Assembly (NCBI RefSeq): GCF_030490285.1
Contig: NZ_CP129884.1
Span: 4,216,001-4,280,000 of the forward strand
Source of the DNA: Methylomonas montana
Lineage (GTDB): Bacteria > Pseudomonadota > Gammaproteobacteria > Methylococcales > Methylomonadaceae
DNA length: 64,000 nt
Reading direction: 5' to 3'
Positions within the stretch are counted from its first letter, which is position 1. Each line of letters starts with the position of its first letter. A program made the translations under genes and the position numbers. Under the pieces are notes generated by a model that saw only the letters and a list, made by a program, of their open reading frames with translations, ran no database searches and had not been told where the DNA came from. This document shows, piece by piece, positions 63,371-64,000 of the stretch.

Positions 63371-63478
63371 TGATTCAATGGCGACAATTTGATCAATTTC
63401 GGTCGTTGTTATTTATCATCGATAATTTACAGAAAAGTCTATTCCTTGTTAGACAATACAACCAAAAGAGACGGCTAT

Positions 63479-63973
63479 ATGTCAGAAATTCTTGAGAATT
63501 TGAAAAACCTTTTAAATGAATATGGTAAAGCCATAGACAAAGATAAAGTTACCATTGATGTTAAAAGTACATCCTGTATTGACACTAATGTTCCAGCTTC
63601 GCAAGGGGTTTACTGGATAGAAACCACTATGCCAAAAGAAGAACTGAGAAAGGCTATTTCTGAAGTTCTTAACAAAGAAAAACGTCTCCGTAAAAACCCA
63701 CCTAAAGGGGTTAGCCTTATTGATCAAGAAGGCGACAACTACTATGTTGCTTATTCTGGCACCGAAGATGATATTAAAAAGCGTCTTAAGCAGCATCTGT
63801 TTAATCAAGGTCATGCAGATACCGTGAAATTAGGATGCGTTATTGATGAATCACCGTTTTCCGATTATAAATGGCGAATTAGTTATCAGGTTATTGATAA
63901 CTATGAGATTCGATATGCGATAGAAGCTTGGTGGCGATTGAATGTAGGTTGGCCAGCCTTTTGCCTAAGATAA
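63479..63973 (+). CDS. GIY-YIG-nuclease-like protein
   Basis: From the ATG at 63479 the product has 164 residues. The pattern GVYWIE (residues ~43-48), YYVAYSGTEDDIKKRLKQHL (~83-103) and AIEAWWRLNVGWPAFC near the end fits a degenerate GIY-YIG fold: GVY for GIY, YSG for YIG, the conserved Arg in KKRLKQH and the Glu in IEAWW. GIY-YIG enzymes cut DNA in repair, mobility or restriction. An upstream in-frame start at 63389 is less likely because the extension overlaps the repeat. The gene stands alone at the window's end. Confidence 0.55.
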   Translation: MSEILENLKNLLNEYGKAIDKDKVTIDVKSTSCIDTNVPASQGVYWIETTMPKEELRKAISEVLNKEKRLRKNPPKGVSLIDQEGDNYYVAYSGTEDDIKKRLKQHLFNQGHADTVKLGCVIDESPFSDYKWRISYQVIDNYEIRYAIEAWWRLNVGWPAFCLR

Positions 63974-64000
63974 TAAACAAGCGCGGGGCCAGATCAAACT

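Noticed and set aside
1..64000. CRISPR arrays, tRNA or rRNA genes, replication origin, integrase
   Set aside because: I looked for regularly spaced repeats, cloverleaf-like segments and the relevant protein motifs and saw none.

Overview
The window reads as part of a large conjugative element (plasmid or ICE) of a gammaproteobacterium. The backbone has the layout of the SXT/R391 and IncA/C family: a recombination module (exonuclease, Bet, SSB, CobS-like ATPase, DUF3150) and an F-type mating-pair-formation operon in the order traL-E-K-B-dsbC-V-A-(85 aa)-C-trbI-trhF-traW-traU-traN. The dispersed small repeats remind me of methanotroph (Methylococcales) genomes, but nothing here fixes the host. 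No integrase, relaxase, replication gene, tRNA, rRNA or CRISPR array was seen.

Layout. (1) 1-6.2 kb, minus strand: DUF3150 (partial), WGR protein, CobS-like ATPase, a 70-aa protein, YqaJ exonuclease, a 111-aa protein, Bet and SSB. Five of these genes are preceded by a similar GC-rich hairpin, and two leaders also carry an ~80-nt RNA-like element whose stem covaries between copies. (2) 6.5-8.8 kb: DUF1845 gene (+) behind a 32-bp palindrome, then a NYN/OST-HTH RNase with a coupled 58-aa gene (-). (3) 9.1-27 kb: an XRE regulator with its own palindrome, followed by a complete type 2 BREX operon pglW-pglX-pglY-pglZ-brxD-brxHI with mostly overlapping genes. (4) 27-41 kb: a small HU, then the tra operon on the minus strand from traL (40.9 kb) to traN (27.4 kb). 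A second copy of the 32-bp palindrome sits at the operon head. (5) 41-45 kb: IHF-beta-like gene, a 180-aa protein, a frameshifted two-module gene and a RecD2-like helicase. (6) 45-64 kb: an accessory, defence-rich, lower-GC region. It holds Shedu, a DUF4365 protein, a minimal CBASS (CD-NTase plus 2TM SLATT effector) whose CD-NTase is split by an IS with a clean 8-bp target duplication, a long secreted Sel1-repeat protein, GFA and Gfo/Idh/MocA metabolic genes, an unfamiliar two-component pair, a decayed RHH/PIN toxin-antitoxin pair, a large Nudix protein and a GIY-YIG-like protein.

How the parts work together. The tra genes build the pilus and transfer channel; Bet, Exo and SSB drive homologous recombination of the element; IHF and HU may shape its DNA. 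The defence genes would protect the host from phage or rival elements. The best candidate for an undescribed system is the pair at 57985-60830. The first gene is a cytosolic Sel1-repeat protein with a histidine-kinase-like H-box and GHKL ATPase. The second, overlapping it by ATGA, has an N-terminal receiver-like domain and a C-terminal region with an RNWITH motif of the HEPN (Rx4-6H) RNase type. This suggests a phosphorelay that switches an RNase on or off. All functions are read from motifs and context; no database search was possible.
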